From the NCBI RefSeq assembly GCF_030272615.1, contig NC_081414.1:660214438-660278437 (forward strand): a stretch of DNA of 64,000 bases. Direction: 5' to 3'. This document shows positions 21,941-33,390 of the stretch, piece after piece. Below the pieces are notes generated by a model. It was given only the letters and a program-made list of their open reading frames with translations, was not told the DNA's origin and did not search any database. The stretch's first letter is position 1. Every line of letters begins with the position of its first letter. The stretch is from Cryptomeria japonica. Taxonomy: Eukaryota > Streptophyta > Pinopsida > Cupressales > Cupressaceae. Made by a program: the position numbers and the translations under genes.

Positions 21941-22966
21941 GAATTCAAGGCCAGGAGATAAGGTTCTGAATTTGGTCTCTGTACTTAGTTTTCTCTAAAA
22001 TTTAGAGTCATAGGTTCCTGTAGAAAATTATAGATAAAAAGAAGCAAGTTGTAAAGTTTTTACAAAGTGAAATAGAATGAGTCTTCTATCATATCTTATG
22101 CAGGTTTTGAATGACTAAATTGTACACTATTTTTATGGGAGTTATAGAATTTGAATAAATGAAATAGAATCCAAGTTTATTTCTCTCCAATGTGTGATTC
22201 TACTATATTTTGAATGAAAGTGAATCAATGATTTATTTCTTTCACTATATTGTTGTGATGTATGTGATTTATGTTTATACTTTGATCCAAGGGATCAATT
22301 AATACTTGAACAAAATTGCAGAGTGGTAGAACTAGTGCAAGGATTTAGATAAGTAGTTTGGGCTTGGGTTGTAATTGGGATGCATTGTGAGGAAATGTAT
22401 TCTTAGATCAGTATGCTATCATATGAGTTCTACTATAATTCACTTTATATTTTATGAATTTGACTCCCTGATAGAATAAGGCACTAGTCACAACTCATTT
22501 AAAATCTTTACAATCAGGTTATGCTCATTCTATATATATTTGTTACACATTGTTTATTATTATAATACTTTTCATCTTATGTATGTTATTGTATGTTTTT
22601 CCCATCTCATGCTCCATTTAGGTTGAGGATCACTAAAGGATTTTCCATCCTTGAGCATTATCCATGTTGTTGAGTCTGTACATGAGATATTCTACTTAAT
22701 TTTGGTGAAACTTGTAAATATGGCACAAAGATTATAAATTCATCAAGGGACCACCCTCTTGGGTTTTGCAAAGCCCAAAGTGTAGAAGGATTAGCATAAT
22801 CCTTGTCATATGTCGGTCCAAGTTCTTGGAGATATCGATAGTTGGAGTTGGCTTCTCCATAGATAACCCAAAGAATCAACTTGGTTTTTGCCTCTTGTAG
22901 TGTAAACCGTAGTTTTCTTAGGGAATTCATTTAATAGAGTGGACGGAAATAGGTGTCTACACTACA

Positions 22967-23134
22967 TACCACAAGTTCACCTTGGAGGTCACAATTGTGC
23001 CAGCTCACAAGGCAAAAGAGGCAATGAGTAAGCTGCAAGGATTAAGAATTTTTGTTTGGTCGGTTGATGAGATTGACACTCTACACAAGAAGTATTGTTC
23101 TTTAGAAGAAGATCATCCTGAAGAGGAGGACTAG
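22967..23134 (+). pseudogene. Extra ORF C-terminal fragment (copy H)
   Basis: An open 55-codon stretch ending at TAG. Its end (IFVWSVDEIDTLHKKYCSLE) aligns with the C-terminus of the F extra ORF (NFSWLVDDMYEEWTRKYAVL): shared F-x-W-x-V-D, then K-Y. It is followed at 23,490 by a TATA box and another LTR 3' half, the same layout as in F and G. The upstream part of this third copy is missing; it abuts the U5-like end of copy G. Confidence 0.5.
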
Positions 23135-23489
23135 TCCGATTCATTTCCATTTTTGCACCTCCTACTTTTTTGGATAGGTTTCCTACTTGGGATGGGGTGA
23201 TATGAGTAGTATTCTTCACTCATCAGCCCCCAAAGTACCTAACAGATCCAACGCCCAAGTACAATTGACCTTGATAGGAGATGTTGTAGAAGAACACCCT
23301 TGCATCAGTCACATCAAGCATATCGTTCTAGCCTCTAGAAGTTGTCACCTCTATCACCTTCATTTATGATATCTGGGAGTTTTTGAAATATGCATTATAA
23401 AGATTCCTTAGGGAATGATTTAGCTCATAGGCAATGGATTTTTGACAAGTGTCCTACTAGGCTTGAATCTTGTTTTTTCTCCCTTGTTC
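23135..23489 (+). other. Spacer between H ORF tail and LTR promoter
   Basis: About 350 bp in which I see no coding sequence or defined signal. By analogy with copies F and G it would be the end of U3. Confidence 0.4.
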
Positions 23490-24300
23490 TATAAAATGGA
23501 AATCAGGCCCAAGTAGGAAGGATTTTGAAATCCATTGTAGTATGTATTATGAGTTGAATTAATTGAAGATAGCATTTTTCCTGCAGGTTTTTGCAAAGCA
23601 ATTCTCAAGTGATGTATCTTGTATCTTTTGAAAATTAATAAAAGAGACCACTTTCAGTTTGCTCCCATTCTTTTGTGTTTATGTTGTATAAATTGTAGTG
23701 TTAATGACATTTTGATTTGTCTTCTCTTAAGAAGGGAATGTATGTTTTCTTGATCAGTTTCATTTTTAAAAAATGAATTAAATTTTGTTCAAAAGGCATT
23801 ACAACATATTTATTGGGAGGGGTGAGGAAATTAGGAGTAATCACTTAATTATTTTGTGTCAAGCATGGGATATTTGAATGTTGCTATAATGATGAGATGT
23901 CACAGTGTTGTTTGGTGCTAACTTGCAATTAGACTATGTTTCCCATAGGATAAGCATTGATCATATTACCCATCCAGGATCATTCTTATTTCACCTTTTA
24001 TATTTTTGTCTTTTACTTTTTTGCATTAGGAGTAGTTAATAGTTTAGAATCATTCTCAGTGTATGCAAGAATGGCATGAATTGAGGTTAGAGCCATAACC
24101 AAATGTTTATCTACATTTCCTTGGTATATTTTCATTGGCTTTATTTTACAGTGTCATAAGCCTAGAAGATTCATAATTATTTGGATACTCTATAGGGGAA
24201 ACCACCTCAGTTTTGTAGAGCCTAAAGTGTAGGAGACATCAGTTTCAACTAAGTCTTGTTCGTTGGCCAACTCCAATTCTAAGTTTTTTGACAAGTCAGT
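23490..24300 (+). repeat. LTR 3' half (promoter, R, U5), copy H
   Basis: TATA motif at 23,490-23,500, an AATAAA signal at about 23,638, and a U5-like end with GTTTTGTAGAGCCTAAAGTGTAGGAG (first part near 24,213). This resembles GGTTTTGTAGATCCTGAAGAG near 38,973 in the D LTR. The right edge is vague; minus-strand integrase of element C begins within a few dozen bases. Confidence 0.55.
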
Positions 24301-24309
24301 GGCTATTTA

Positions 24310-25355
24310 TTTAGAACTTGGAATCTGTTGATTTGGGAATCAACAACCCTATTTCTAATTTCTTCTAGCTCCATTAGCTCTGCATATCTGACTGTCGTGG
24401 CATCATTCTCCAAGAGCTCTAGCTAGTGTTCTAAATCAAGAGAGGGAAATTCAAGAGATAAGGGAAACATTGCTTACCTTCCATACACTAACATGAATGG
24501 TTAATTACCAATTTCTCTCTTGAGTATAATCCTATCAACCCATAGATTTTTTCCCAACTTCAAATGCCAAGACCTTTGATTGTCATCTAAGATCCTCTTG
24601 ATGATTCTGATAAGGTTTTTATTTGAAGACTCAACTAGTCCATTTCCTTGGGGGTAATAATTTAATGATGTCTTCAAATACATATCATGATGAATTGCCC
24701 ATAAACTAATTTGGGTCCAACAAAAACTATAGCATTATCAGATATAATGGTGGAAGGGGCACCAAATCTAGTTACAATTCCTTCTAGGAATTAAACCACT
24801 ATATTTTTAGTTGCATCCTTCAAAGAAACTGCCTCTATCTACCTTGTGAAGTAATCTATGGTGGCCAAAATCTACTTATGGCCAGCTCTTGACAAATGAT
24901 TGATTGGGACAATAAAATCAAGGCCCCATTAAGAAAAAAGGATGATTAGTCTAAATAGGATGAAGAGGAAGGGTAGTAAATATTTGTTTACCTGAGAAGA
25001 GGGTACACTCCTTGCATTGCCTTACCCACCTATTGAAATCACTGAATAAGGACAACCAATAATAGCCTACCTTGATTATTTTCATGGCAATGGCCTTAGT
25101 AGAAAAATGGCCACTTGAGGGACCATTATGAAACTCTTCTAATAATCTGCTGACCTGGTTCTCTTTGATGCACCTCATCAAGACCCCACTTATGTCCTTT
25201 TTGAATAAAATGACATCCACTAATACATAGAGAATAGACTGAAGCCTGAAGTGTCTCCTTTTAGTTCTATCAAAATTAGGAGGGTAACTACCCTCCCTCA
25301 AGAAGACAGTCATGTCTTCAAACCAATTGGTTTCCCCCTCTTCATTGTTGTCCAA
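24310..25355 (-). pseudogene. Element C integrase (C-terminally truncated)
   Basis: It reads from the region before the zinc-binding domain (RTKRRHFRLQSILYVLVDVI), through LLEEFHNGPSSGHFSTKA and CKECTLFSGKQ, to the catalytic core. The Glu of the DDE triad is present in GNGLVESSNKNLIRII (about 24,630). Downstream PLSLEFPSLDLEH matches PLSLGLPSLDLEH in E2. Stops and frameshifts are frequent. The GPY/F tail and 3' LTR are absent. Confidence 0.8.
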
Positions 25356-25515
25356 TTGTCCTTCTTCCTGTAGTACATAGGCCCCTGTCTCTTACTAACT
25401 TGGTTATTTTGATATTGAGGCCATATTACATGACCTTAGTGATCCATCCATTTCTTTTCTCACCAATATCCTTGTTTAGGAGGAAATCCTTCATGCTTGC
25501 ATGAGGTACTAAGAG

Positions 25516-25800
25516 CTAAATCCGGTTATTATAGAGAATATATTTGAACCTTTTTAATTCTCTAACCACTGTGATGACCTTCTTTTCCATGTAGCTATAT
25601 TTAAGCTCATAATATTTTAGGCCTTCACTTAAAAAAGAAATGGTCCATTCTAACCCATCATCATTTAGCTGTGTCAAAACAATTGATATACTTGCTTCTC
25701 CTCCCAAAGTGTAGAGGATGAAATCTTTGTCATAGTTTGGATTTACTAAGGTGGGAGCCTACGCAATTGCTTGTTTGATCTAATCAAAACCATCCACTCC
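25516..25800 (-). pseudogene. Element C gypsy-type RNase H
   Basis: Sequence YYELKYSYMEKKVITVVREL followed by KRFKYILYNN is the conserved core of the RNase H that follows RT in gypsy elements. It degrades the RNA strand during reverse transcription. It lies directly after RT and before integrase, the normal position. Broken by stops. Confidence 0.75.
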
Positions 25801-26920
25801 CTTCCTAGTCTATTTGAAAACCATATCCTTCTTTAGCATGGCTGTGGGAGACTTAAACATATCAACTAGGTTTGGAATGAACCTTCTTACAAAGTTGATC
25901 CTATCAATGAAACTTTGTAAGCCCTTCTTCTGACTTGGGATTGGAAGAAACAAAATGGCCTCCACTCTTTGTGGGTCTATGACCAGACCATCCCTTGATA
26001 CAATCTGTCCTAACAATTTGCCCTGATCCATGATAAATACACATTTTTTAGGATTTAAAGACACACCATACTCTCCGCATTTTTTGAATACCTGCTCAAG
26101 GTTACCAAAATGGTTTGCTGAATGTTTGGAGTATAGCATTATATCATCTAGTTGTACCAGCACAAACTTTGTTAATACTCCTTTGAAGGTCATAGCTATA
26201 GCTCTTTAGAAATTGGCACCTACATTTATTAGTCTGAATGAAATCTTACAATAGGAATAGGTGCCCCATTTAGTAGTAGATGTAGTCTTGAATTGGTCTG
26301 ATTCTTGGACTAGGATTTGATTATATCCTGAATATCTATCCAAGAATGAAAATCTCTCTAAGCCACTTACCTTAGCTAATATTTGTTCCATGGAAGGAAG
26401 GGGATAATGGTCCTTAAGGGAGGCTCTATTGAGGTCCCAAAATGCTTTGCATAATTTGATTTCCCTATTCTTCTTCCTAACTGGAATAAGATTAGCTGCC
26501 CAAGAAGAATGTTTTATTGGAAAAATCATATTGGATTCTATGAGGCTGGATACCTCCTTTCTCATTAAGGGCTCTACCTTGGGGTTGATTTGTCTTTTCC
26601 TTTGCTTGATAGGCTTTGCATTAGGATCTAGATCTATGCTATGATGGGCTAAACTAGGGTCAAACCCTTTCAAATCCTCAAAAGTGAAAGAAAAATACAT
26701 CATTATATTCTTTACAAATATTGAGAAAGACCTCATGTTCTATTTTGGAACATTCCATTCCTAAGTTGAGATCTTTTCCATCAACCATTGAGATTGATTT
26801 GTAATCTCCTTTCCTTGTGGCCAGATTCATAACTCTCCCTTTGATTTGATCATCAAAATTGAAGATCCCCTCCAAGGTGATTAATTCTTTGGGCAACTTA
26901 TTTGAGCTAAGATGCATGAT
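25801..26920 (-). pseudogene. Element C reverse transcriptase
   Basis: Gypsy RT with LMRKEVSSLIESNMI, IPVRKKNREIKLC, DLNRASLKDHYPLPSMEQIL, FSFLDRYSGYNQI and the catalytic box VQLDDIMLYSKHS (Tyr/Phe-x-Asp-Asp with the first residue changed to Gln). SLNPKKCVF and INFVRRFIPNL follow. A stop at about 26,206 interrupts the frame between the palm blocks. Just upstream (26,678-26,917) lies a conserved linker shared with E2 (SSNKLPKELITLEGIF). Confidence 0.85.
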
Positions 26921-27081
26921 CTGATCTCCATACTGACTCTATATTAGTTGGTTCTTGTTTGATAACTCTACCTCCTCTTGTAAGAAATGGACAATCTAGT
27001 GATCTGAATAAAATACTTGCCAATTAACCTGATTATCAGGTACAGTAGGCCTAACCATAAGTCTGACTTGTTGCTCCTTCT

Positions 27082-27978
27082 TGTTGGGAAAAATGGTGTC
27101 TCAACCTTGCATTTACATGAGGTTACTATTTATATTAATTTTTCATTTGAGAACGAAATGGTGTGAAATTCTCCCCAAACCTTCTGGTTGTCTAGATAAG
27201 TCATTCAGTAAAGTTTCATCGCAAGATCACAACTAGTTTTGAAGATATGAAAGTTTCTATTTTGGAGGGGTATGAAGAAAATTTTAAATTTAATTTTGAT
27301 TACTTTAGAGTCTTAAAACTCCATAAAAAATAGGCATAAACAACATATCTTTTTATGATATGATAGATCACTTCGCGAGCTTTCTGACGCTTCAAACGGT
27401 TCATCAATCGAACACACGGTTCACAAGTTATGGCCTCTGGAAGTTTGTACTCCTGAAATAGAAAATATAAAATACATCAGACGCATAAATGAGTTGTAAA
27501 AGGGAGGGACACATGTTGATGTTTTTTTTAATTCAACATAGGGAATCTAGATGGGAGATAAGGTTACCTCCACTTTATAGGATGGTTTTATCCCATGGTT
27601 TTGTAATATCGTTTGACAGTTTCTCATATTGTATCTCCTACATATGAAGTGCGTGAGATAGAGGTTGTGTGTAAGAGTCTTATGGCTATTGAGATACCTC
27701 TGAATCTTTGATTAGTGGTAATCTTATGAAGAGATTTTTCTACAAGTATATTGTAATCTTTTTTTTATTGCTGAATAATATATTGGGCGGCTTTTGGAGT
27801 GTGGGGATTTTCTCCTGAAAGGGTTTTCCCCACGTAAATCACTATGTTGTGGTATGCATATTGATGTGTCTATTTTTGTTAAATTTATGTAACTGTTGTA
27901 ATGATTTGTAAAAAAATTTGCATTACCCTCCTCTCAAGGTTAGTGTAGGAAGTTATTTCACTACTTAACTTCCTTACA
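27082..27978 (+). repeat. E1 5' LTR
   Basis: Starts TGTTGGGAAAAATGG and ends CTTCCTTACA; collinear with 57,737-58,634. Followed by AG and the primer-binding site. Confidence 0.95.
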
Positions 27979-27980
27979 AG

Positions 27981-27994
27981 TGGTATCAGAGCTT
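27981..27994 (+). promoter_or_regulatory. E1 primer-binding site
   Basis: TGGTATCAGAGCTT two bases after the 5' LTR, complementary to the initiator Met tRNA 3' end as in most plant copia elements. Confidence 0.9.
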
Positions 27995-28101
27995 GATCAC
28001 CTTTGGTTTCAGTTGTGGGTTGTTGGGTTTTTTGAACTAATCTAGATTCGAGTGGGAGCTTGTGTAGAAGACACTTTTTGATATTGTTTCAGAATTTTCA
28101 G

Positions 28102-29238
28102 ATGGCAAGTTCATCAGGGAGAATAGAGGTGGAGAATAATGGAAGTAATTTTGAGATGTGGAAGTTGAAGATGGAAGATCTGTTAATAGAATGAGATCTA
28201 TAGGATGTTGTTTTTGTGAATGTCTCAAGACCCTTAGATCCTACTGTGGCTGCTCAGTATGATGTTATAGACTGAAAAGATAAGGGTCTAATCAGATTGT
28301 GTCTAGAAGACTTTGTTCTAATCAATTTCCACAAAGAGAATACTACAAAGAAGTTATGGATGAAGCTTGGTGCAATGTATCAAGCAAAATCCTTATTGAA
28401 TTAGGTTTTCTTGAGGAAGAAAATGTATTCCTTGAAGATGGAAGAGGGTGGATGAATTGCAGACCACCTAGAAAAATTTAATATATTGGTGGCTCAATTT
28501 GTATCTGTTGGTGTTAAGATGGGCAAAGAGGACAAATGTCAAATCTTGCTTTGTTCTTTGGCTGATTCGTGGGATTCTCTTATTATGGATATCGATAGTA
28601 CTTATGTTATTTTGAAGTCTAAAGATGTGGTGGGTGCCCTAATTGGTGGAGAGATGTGGAGGAAGGTATCCATCAGTTTGAAGGAAGCCCTAACTATTTG
28701 AGGAAGATATAAGGAAAAAGGAAAGAAGAATGAGAAGCGCAATAAGTCCAAATCCAAAGGGAGATTGAAATCTCCTAGAAATTCCAAAGTCATATGCTAG
28801 AATTGTGGTAAACCAGGTCACATCCGTAAGGACTGCAAAGAAGAAAAGAAGAAGAAAAATAAGAAGTTTGATTATGATTCTGAGTCTGAGAAGGAAGATG
28901 GTGATGGATTCATTTCATCTTTGGCTACTCATGCAGGTAATGACACATGGTTAATTGACTCAGCTGCATCTTTTATATGACTTCCAATAAAGATTGGTTT
29001 TTTGAATATGAATAATTTAATGGAGGTAAGGTGTACTTGGGTGATGATTCACATTTAGACATTTTTCATCGAGGTAAAGTTAGAATTAGGTTTCCTAATG
29101 GTAAAATAAAAAGAATTAGTGGTGTGTTGCATATCCCTGGATTAAAATGAAATTTTTTATCTGTGAGCAAATTTATAGATGCGGGTGTGCATGTAGTCTT
29201 TTCTGATGTAGGATGTAAGATGATTAAGGGTGTTATGG
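28102..29238 (+). pseudogene. E1 copia gag and protease (5' part of polyprotein)
   Basis: It starts at ATG 28,102 (MASSSGRIEVENNGSNFEMW, the copia Gag N-terminus). KLWMKLGAMYQAKSLLN and LLCSLADSWDSL are typical Gag blocks. The zinc knuckle is C-x2-C-GKPGHIRKDC (about 28,793-28,838), with a stop inside it. The protease active site is WLIDSAAS (about 28,950; Asp-Ser-Ala instead of the usual Asp-Ser-Gly), then a frameshift. The block GVLHIPGLK and LSVSKFIDAGVHVVFSD precede the point where E2 is inserted (29,239). At least eight stops. Confidence 0.9.
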
Positions 29239-31372
29239 TGTTTTTTTTCAGAAAAGTTTGCACCCTCAATGACCCAAGAAACCTTGATCATCAACCTTAT
29301 GAAACATTGAATCAACCTCTCAAGTGTGGGACCTTGCTAAATGTGAGGTTGAATCTTTGGAGAAGGTCCGCTTCCTCTTCAATCTGAGTGTATGTGTTGG
29401 ACCAACCCAACACTGGTAAAACTAACCTATGATCTGACAAGGGAAAGGGAGAGAGAGAAGAGTTGCATGAAAGAAGGGAAAAAGGTTTGCACCTAGACTA
29501 AAAGTTGATCTACCACCACCTGTAACTACACTGAACATTAAAAAATTGCCCAAAAGATACTCGAATTCCTATCTAAATCTAGCTTTCTAATACTGAGTCA
29601 AGGTTGGAATTCTTAACAATGGCAAAGGAATGAAAATTTTTCTCAAATGCCACTCTAAGAGGAGTGAACACTATCACACATGCTGAGAAAACAAGAAAAG
29701 ATACATTCACACAAACGAGTAAGAGAAATACACAAATTTGCATAAACTAAAACTAGGTAAGGCAAGAAAAATTTTATTAATGCAGAGGCAAGGTAATTTT
29801 TATAGTCACAGATGTCATAGATTACTGTAAGAGAAAAAGAGGAGAAGATCATCAAAATATTACAGAAATTGCCTTTATAGTTAAGGCATAACTCAGACTA
29901 GATTCAAGATAGAAACCCTAACCCTAACCAAGGTTAAGTTACAAAAAAGGCAAGGAAAGAAGACAATTTGATCGAATGATCTAGGTTGTAGTGTGCAAGA
30001 TCTCCTTTGTGGGTCTCTAATCACCTAGGAGGAAACAAAACCTACCCTACAGATGAAGTAACCCCAACACATAAGCATTATTGGGTACACTCTAAGGAAA
30101 AGGGTCTCTGATCCAGAATGAATGAGCATGGGTTTTGTCTAAAATCAGTTGTAGAGGCATAGGAGGGACAATCATCTCCTAAAAATCAAAAAATTATGCA
30201 TGGGATGGCATCTGAGAAATCTCTATCAGACCCAAAAGTCTTCATAATTCATTGAAGAGGCATGAGTGGCATCCATAATCGGCCTGTAGGGTCACTTCTA
30301 GAGTAAAAGCAATAATCCCTAGTGGTTGAATAAAAATCAGATCTGAGATTGGGCACTGACTGAGCACAAAATGTTGTGACTACCGAGTCGGTAGCCACCC
30401 ACTTGCAAAGAAATTGAACTTCAACGGTCCCCGCAAAATTGAAAGTCCATAGTCAATCAAGAGATCTCACATGTAGATGGACACATGAGATCTCACCATA
30501 TAAGTGCTCAAAATCCCTCTTGAAGATTAAAACATTATCGTCAGATTAGGCTTTATGAAAATCCAACGACTGTAGATGACTAAGGTGGCCCCACGGGACC
30601 ACGTCTCTACCTTTCTATGTGACGGCTTGACTAGCTGACCAACCATGTGAGATAGAAGGGAACACCCTTCTCCTATGATCTCTTATCCCATGGGCCACTT
30701 TGCCTCTCAATAAAACCCCTGCGGGATATCGAGGAAGCCTGCTTATTGCTCTTTATCCCACGAGGCCAAAAATGCTTCCCAAAAATCCACACAGGATAAC
30801 AACGAAGCCTTGTTCATTTACCCCACAATCCCCCCCCTTTGTATGTCATCCTTACCCTGCGCGGTGGTGGGGACACTCCCCACAACCTTATATTCCCTTA
30901 CCTCATAGGGTCGTTGTGACTGGATGGAAAGGTTTGCGAGATGATAGGATGACTATACACCTTGCACATTGTTATCACGTGAACCTTTTTGCCTCCCTAT
31001 TTTTCCTATGTAGGGAAATGATATCATAGGCCGAGATCATCGTCCTGCTATCCTACAACATCATTTTCTAGCTTTAGAAAAACTTGAAGGGAAACTGCCA
31101 ATGACTAGTAAGAGAAAAAAAGGTGGAAACTGGCCCGCTAATGACCAGGAGCCCTTCAGCCAATGAAAAATAAGTGAGTTGACTGATCGACCCAATCAAC
31201 TAAAAAAAAAAAGCAATGGAGCTTGAAAGGAAAAGAGCCCCACCACTGTTGCTTAAATAATGCTCATAACACACAAGTCATCCAGATGTGCATAACATGC
31301 AACTTATGTAAAACAATTAAAATTTTCTCAAATTGGATCTACAACTTTGTTGACAGAAAAAAGGGGTCAACA
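29239..31372 (-). repeat. E2 3' LTR
   Basis: Collinear with 52,904-54,990. Contains a telomere-like CCCTAACCCTAACC segment (about 29,920) and a CATATAAG motif near 30,500. No clear polypurine tract precedes it on the minus strand. Confidence 0.85.
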
Positions 31373-31611
31373 TTTTAGCGACTCAGAGGGAGCCCTAAGC
31401 CTACTTAGGGTGAGACTAGATGTCCTTGTCTATGTGTTGGGTGCAGAGTCACAAAAGGAGCACATAAAAGGAAAACCTTCGGCCTGCATCCTTCAAAAAA
31501 TTAAAAAATGGCCAATCTAGAGAAATTAGCCTATGCATGAGCACTTATGGAAAGCAGAAGAACATAATTACAAATATCCACACTATTTCCAAAATATCTA
31601 CAAGGTCTCCC

Positions 31612-32885
31612 TTAAGTGCACACCTTGAGATGTATGCCATTGACTACAATAGGGAGGTATTCGCCATTTAACCTGGCTAGATTGAAAGAATTAGCTTCCT
31701 TGCAACTTTTAACCATATAGGAACCACTCCTTATTGCATCAAATTTTGAGTGCCTCCCCACTTTTTCTCTGTTAGTGTCCCATTTTAGGACAAAATATCC
31801 AACTTAGAAGGTCCTCAAAATAGCCCTCCTATCAAAATACCTCTTCACCAATCCCTAATGGGCATTTAAGGTTTGTCTGGCCTTCTCTCTGGCCTCTTCA
31901 AGCTCTATAAGTTCAACATGCCTTATTGACAAGGCATTGTTTTCCAGGAGCTCCAACTGATGTTCTAGGTCTAGAGATGGCAACCCAAGGGATAAGGGGA
32001 GCCTTGCTTCCCTTCCATATACTAGCATGAAAGGTGAGTTTCTCAAAGCTCCTTGGGAGTAATTCTATTAGCCCATTAGGTTGTTCTCAACTTGAGGTGC
32101 CATGGCCTTTGATTGTCTTGAAGAGTCCTCTTGATGATTCTAATGAGATTTTTGTTAGAGGACTTGGCTAAGCCATTTCCCTATGAATAATAATTTGATG
32201 ATATTTTTAGAAACACATCATGCTGGACTACCCATAGACTGATCTGAGATCCCACAAAGGCCTTAGCATTATCTGATATAATTGTGGAAGGGGCTCCAAA
32301 TCTAGTCATAATCCCTTCAAGGAATTGAACCACTGAATTTTTAGTTGCATCTTTCAAAGCCACTACCTCTATCCACCTTGTGAAATAGTCTGAGGTTGCC
32401 AAAATCTACTTGTGGCCTGCACTTGATATTAGATTGATAGGGTCGATGAAATCAAGCCCCTATTGTGCAAAAGGTTGATCAACAAAGATGGGATGAAGGG
32501 GTAGGGTTGAAAATATCAGTTTGCCTACAAAGAATGCAAACTCCTTGCACCTCTTGACCCACTTGTGAGCATCACCCAATAGATAAATCCAATAATAGCT
32601 TGCCCTTATGATTTTCATGCTTGTGGTCCTTGCTCAGAAATGGCTACCTTAGGGCCCATTGTGAAATTCCTCTAGCAGCCTATTGGTCTGATCTCTCTGG
32701 ATGCACCTTAGAAGGACACCATTTAGGTTCCTTTTCAACAAAACCCCATCCACCAAGGCATAGGGTATGGAATAAAACCTGAGGTGTCTCCTCTTGGTTC
32801 TATCAAAGTGAGGTCGATAGTTGCCATCCATTAGGAAGGTAATCATATTTTGGAACCAGTCAAATTGCACATTTTCCTAGTTTTC
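31612..32885 (-). pseudogene. E2 integrase
   Basis: Zinc-binding region ends in LLEEFHNGP, then a broken block. In the core the first Asp is in TSDYFTRWIEVVALKDATKN (about 32,390) and the second in PSTIISDNAKAF (about 32,280). The Glu position reads GNGLAKSSNKN, with Lys where element C has Glu. FMLVYGREARLPLSL and the C-terminal block FDAIRSGSYMVK, then VVNGIHLKVCT before TAA at 31,612. Many stops. Would not be active even if read through. Confidence 0.85.
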
Positions 32886-33039
32886 AACTTCTTCTTCTTC
32901 CTACAGCAAGAGGGAGACCTCTGAATTTTCCTCAAAAGATGAATTGAACTTCTCATATAGTCCTCTTCCCCTTACTAACTTGGTAATTTTAATGTCAAGG
33001 TCATGCTCCATGACCTTAGTGATCCATATAGCTCTCTTC

Positions 33040-33390
33040 TCACCAATATCCTTGTTGAGAAGAAAATATTTCACACTGGCATGTGAAACTAAGAGATGAA
33101 CTCAATTGTTTGAGAGCATGTGTCTGAACTTTTTTAGTGCTCTCACAACTTTGATGAATTGATTTTCCACATAGCTATACCTGATTTCATATTCCTTTAG
33201 GCCTTCAATGAAAAAATCTTTGTGTTGCTCCAATCCTTCCTCATTTAACTATGTTAGGACAAAATATATACTTGCATGTCCTCCCAATGTATAAAGGTTT
33301 AAATCCTTCTCATAGTTAGGATTTACTAAGGTAGGAGCCAATGAAATGGCCTACTTGATCTAATCAAAGCCTTCCTTCCCTTAACTGGTT
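33040..33390 (-). pseudogene. E2 gypsy-type RNase H (after RT)
   Basis: EGLKEYEIRYSYVENQFIKV and ALKKFRHMLSNN follow the RT connection and match the equivalent block of C (25,516-25,707). Position and sequence fit the standard gypsy RNase H. Stops throughout. Confidence 0.75.

Larger units (their letters stand above)
7494..22960 (+). repeat. Putative ORF-containing LTR of copy G (interrupted by E4)
   Basis: It runs from the D-like LTR start motif through the extra ORF, TATA (21,931) and a U5-like region ending about 22,900-22,960. That region includes GAATAAGGCACTAG near 22,473 and AAAGTGTAGAAGGATT near 22,780. Subtracting E4 leaves about 6.2 kb, close to the 6.0 kb of the F copy. The right end runs straight into another copy of the ORF tail (H) and shows no primer-binding site. 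The LTR interpretation is inference. Confidence 0.45.

Noticed and set aside
22658-22930. Minus-strand 90-codon frame
   Set aside because: Antisense to the U5-like end of copy G; its + strand is alignable to other LTR ends, not to proteins.
29915-29935. Telomere-like CCCTAACCCTAACC segment
   Set aside because: Only two to three units, present at the same place in both E2 LTRs; ordinary LTR sequence rather than an interstitial telomere.
30700-31029. Plus-strand frame of 109 codons, also at 54,330-54,629
   Set aside because: Same segment of both E2 LTRs on the strand opposite to the element; repeated only because the LTR is repeated.
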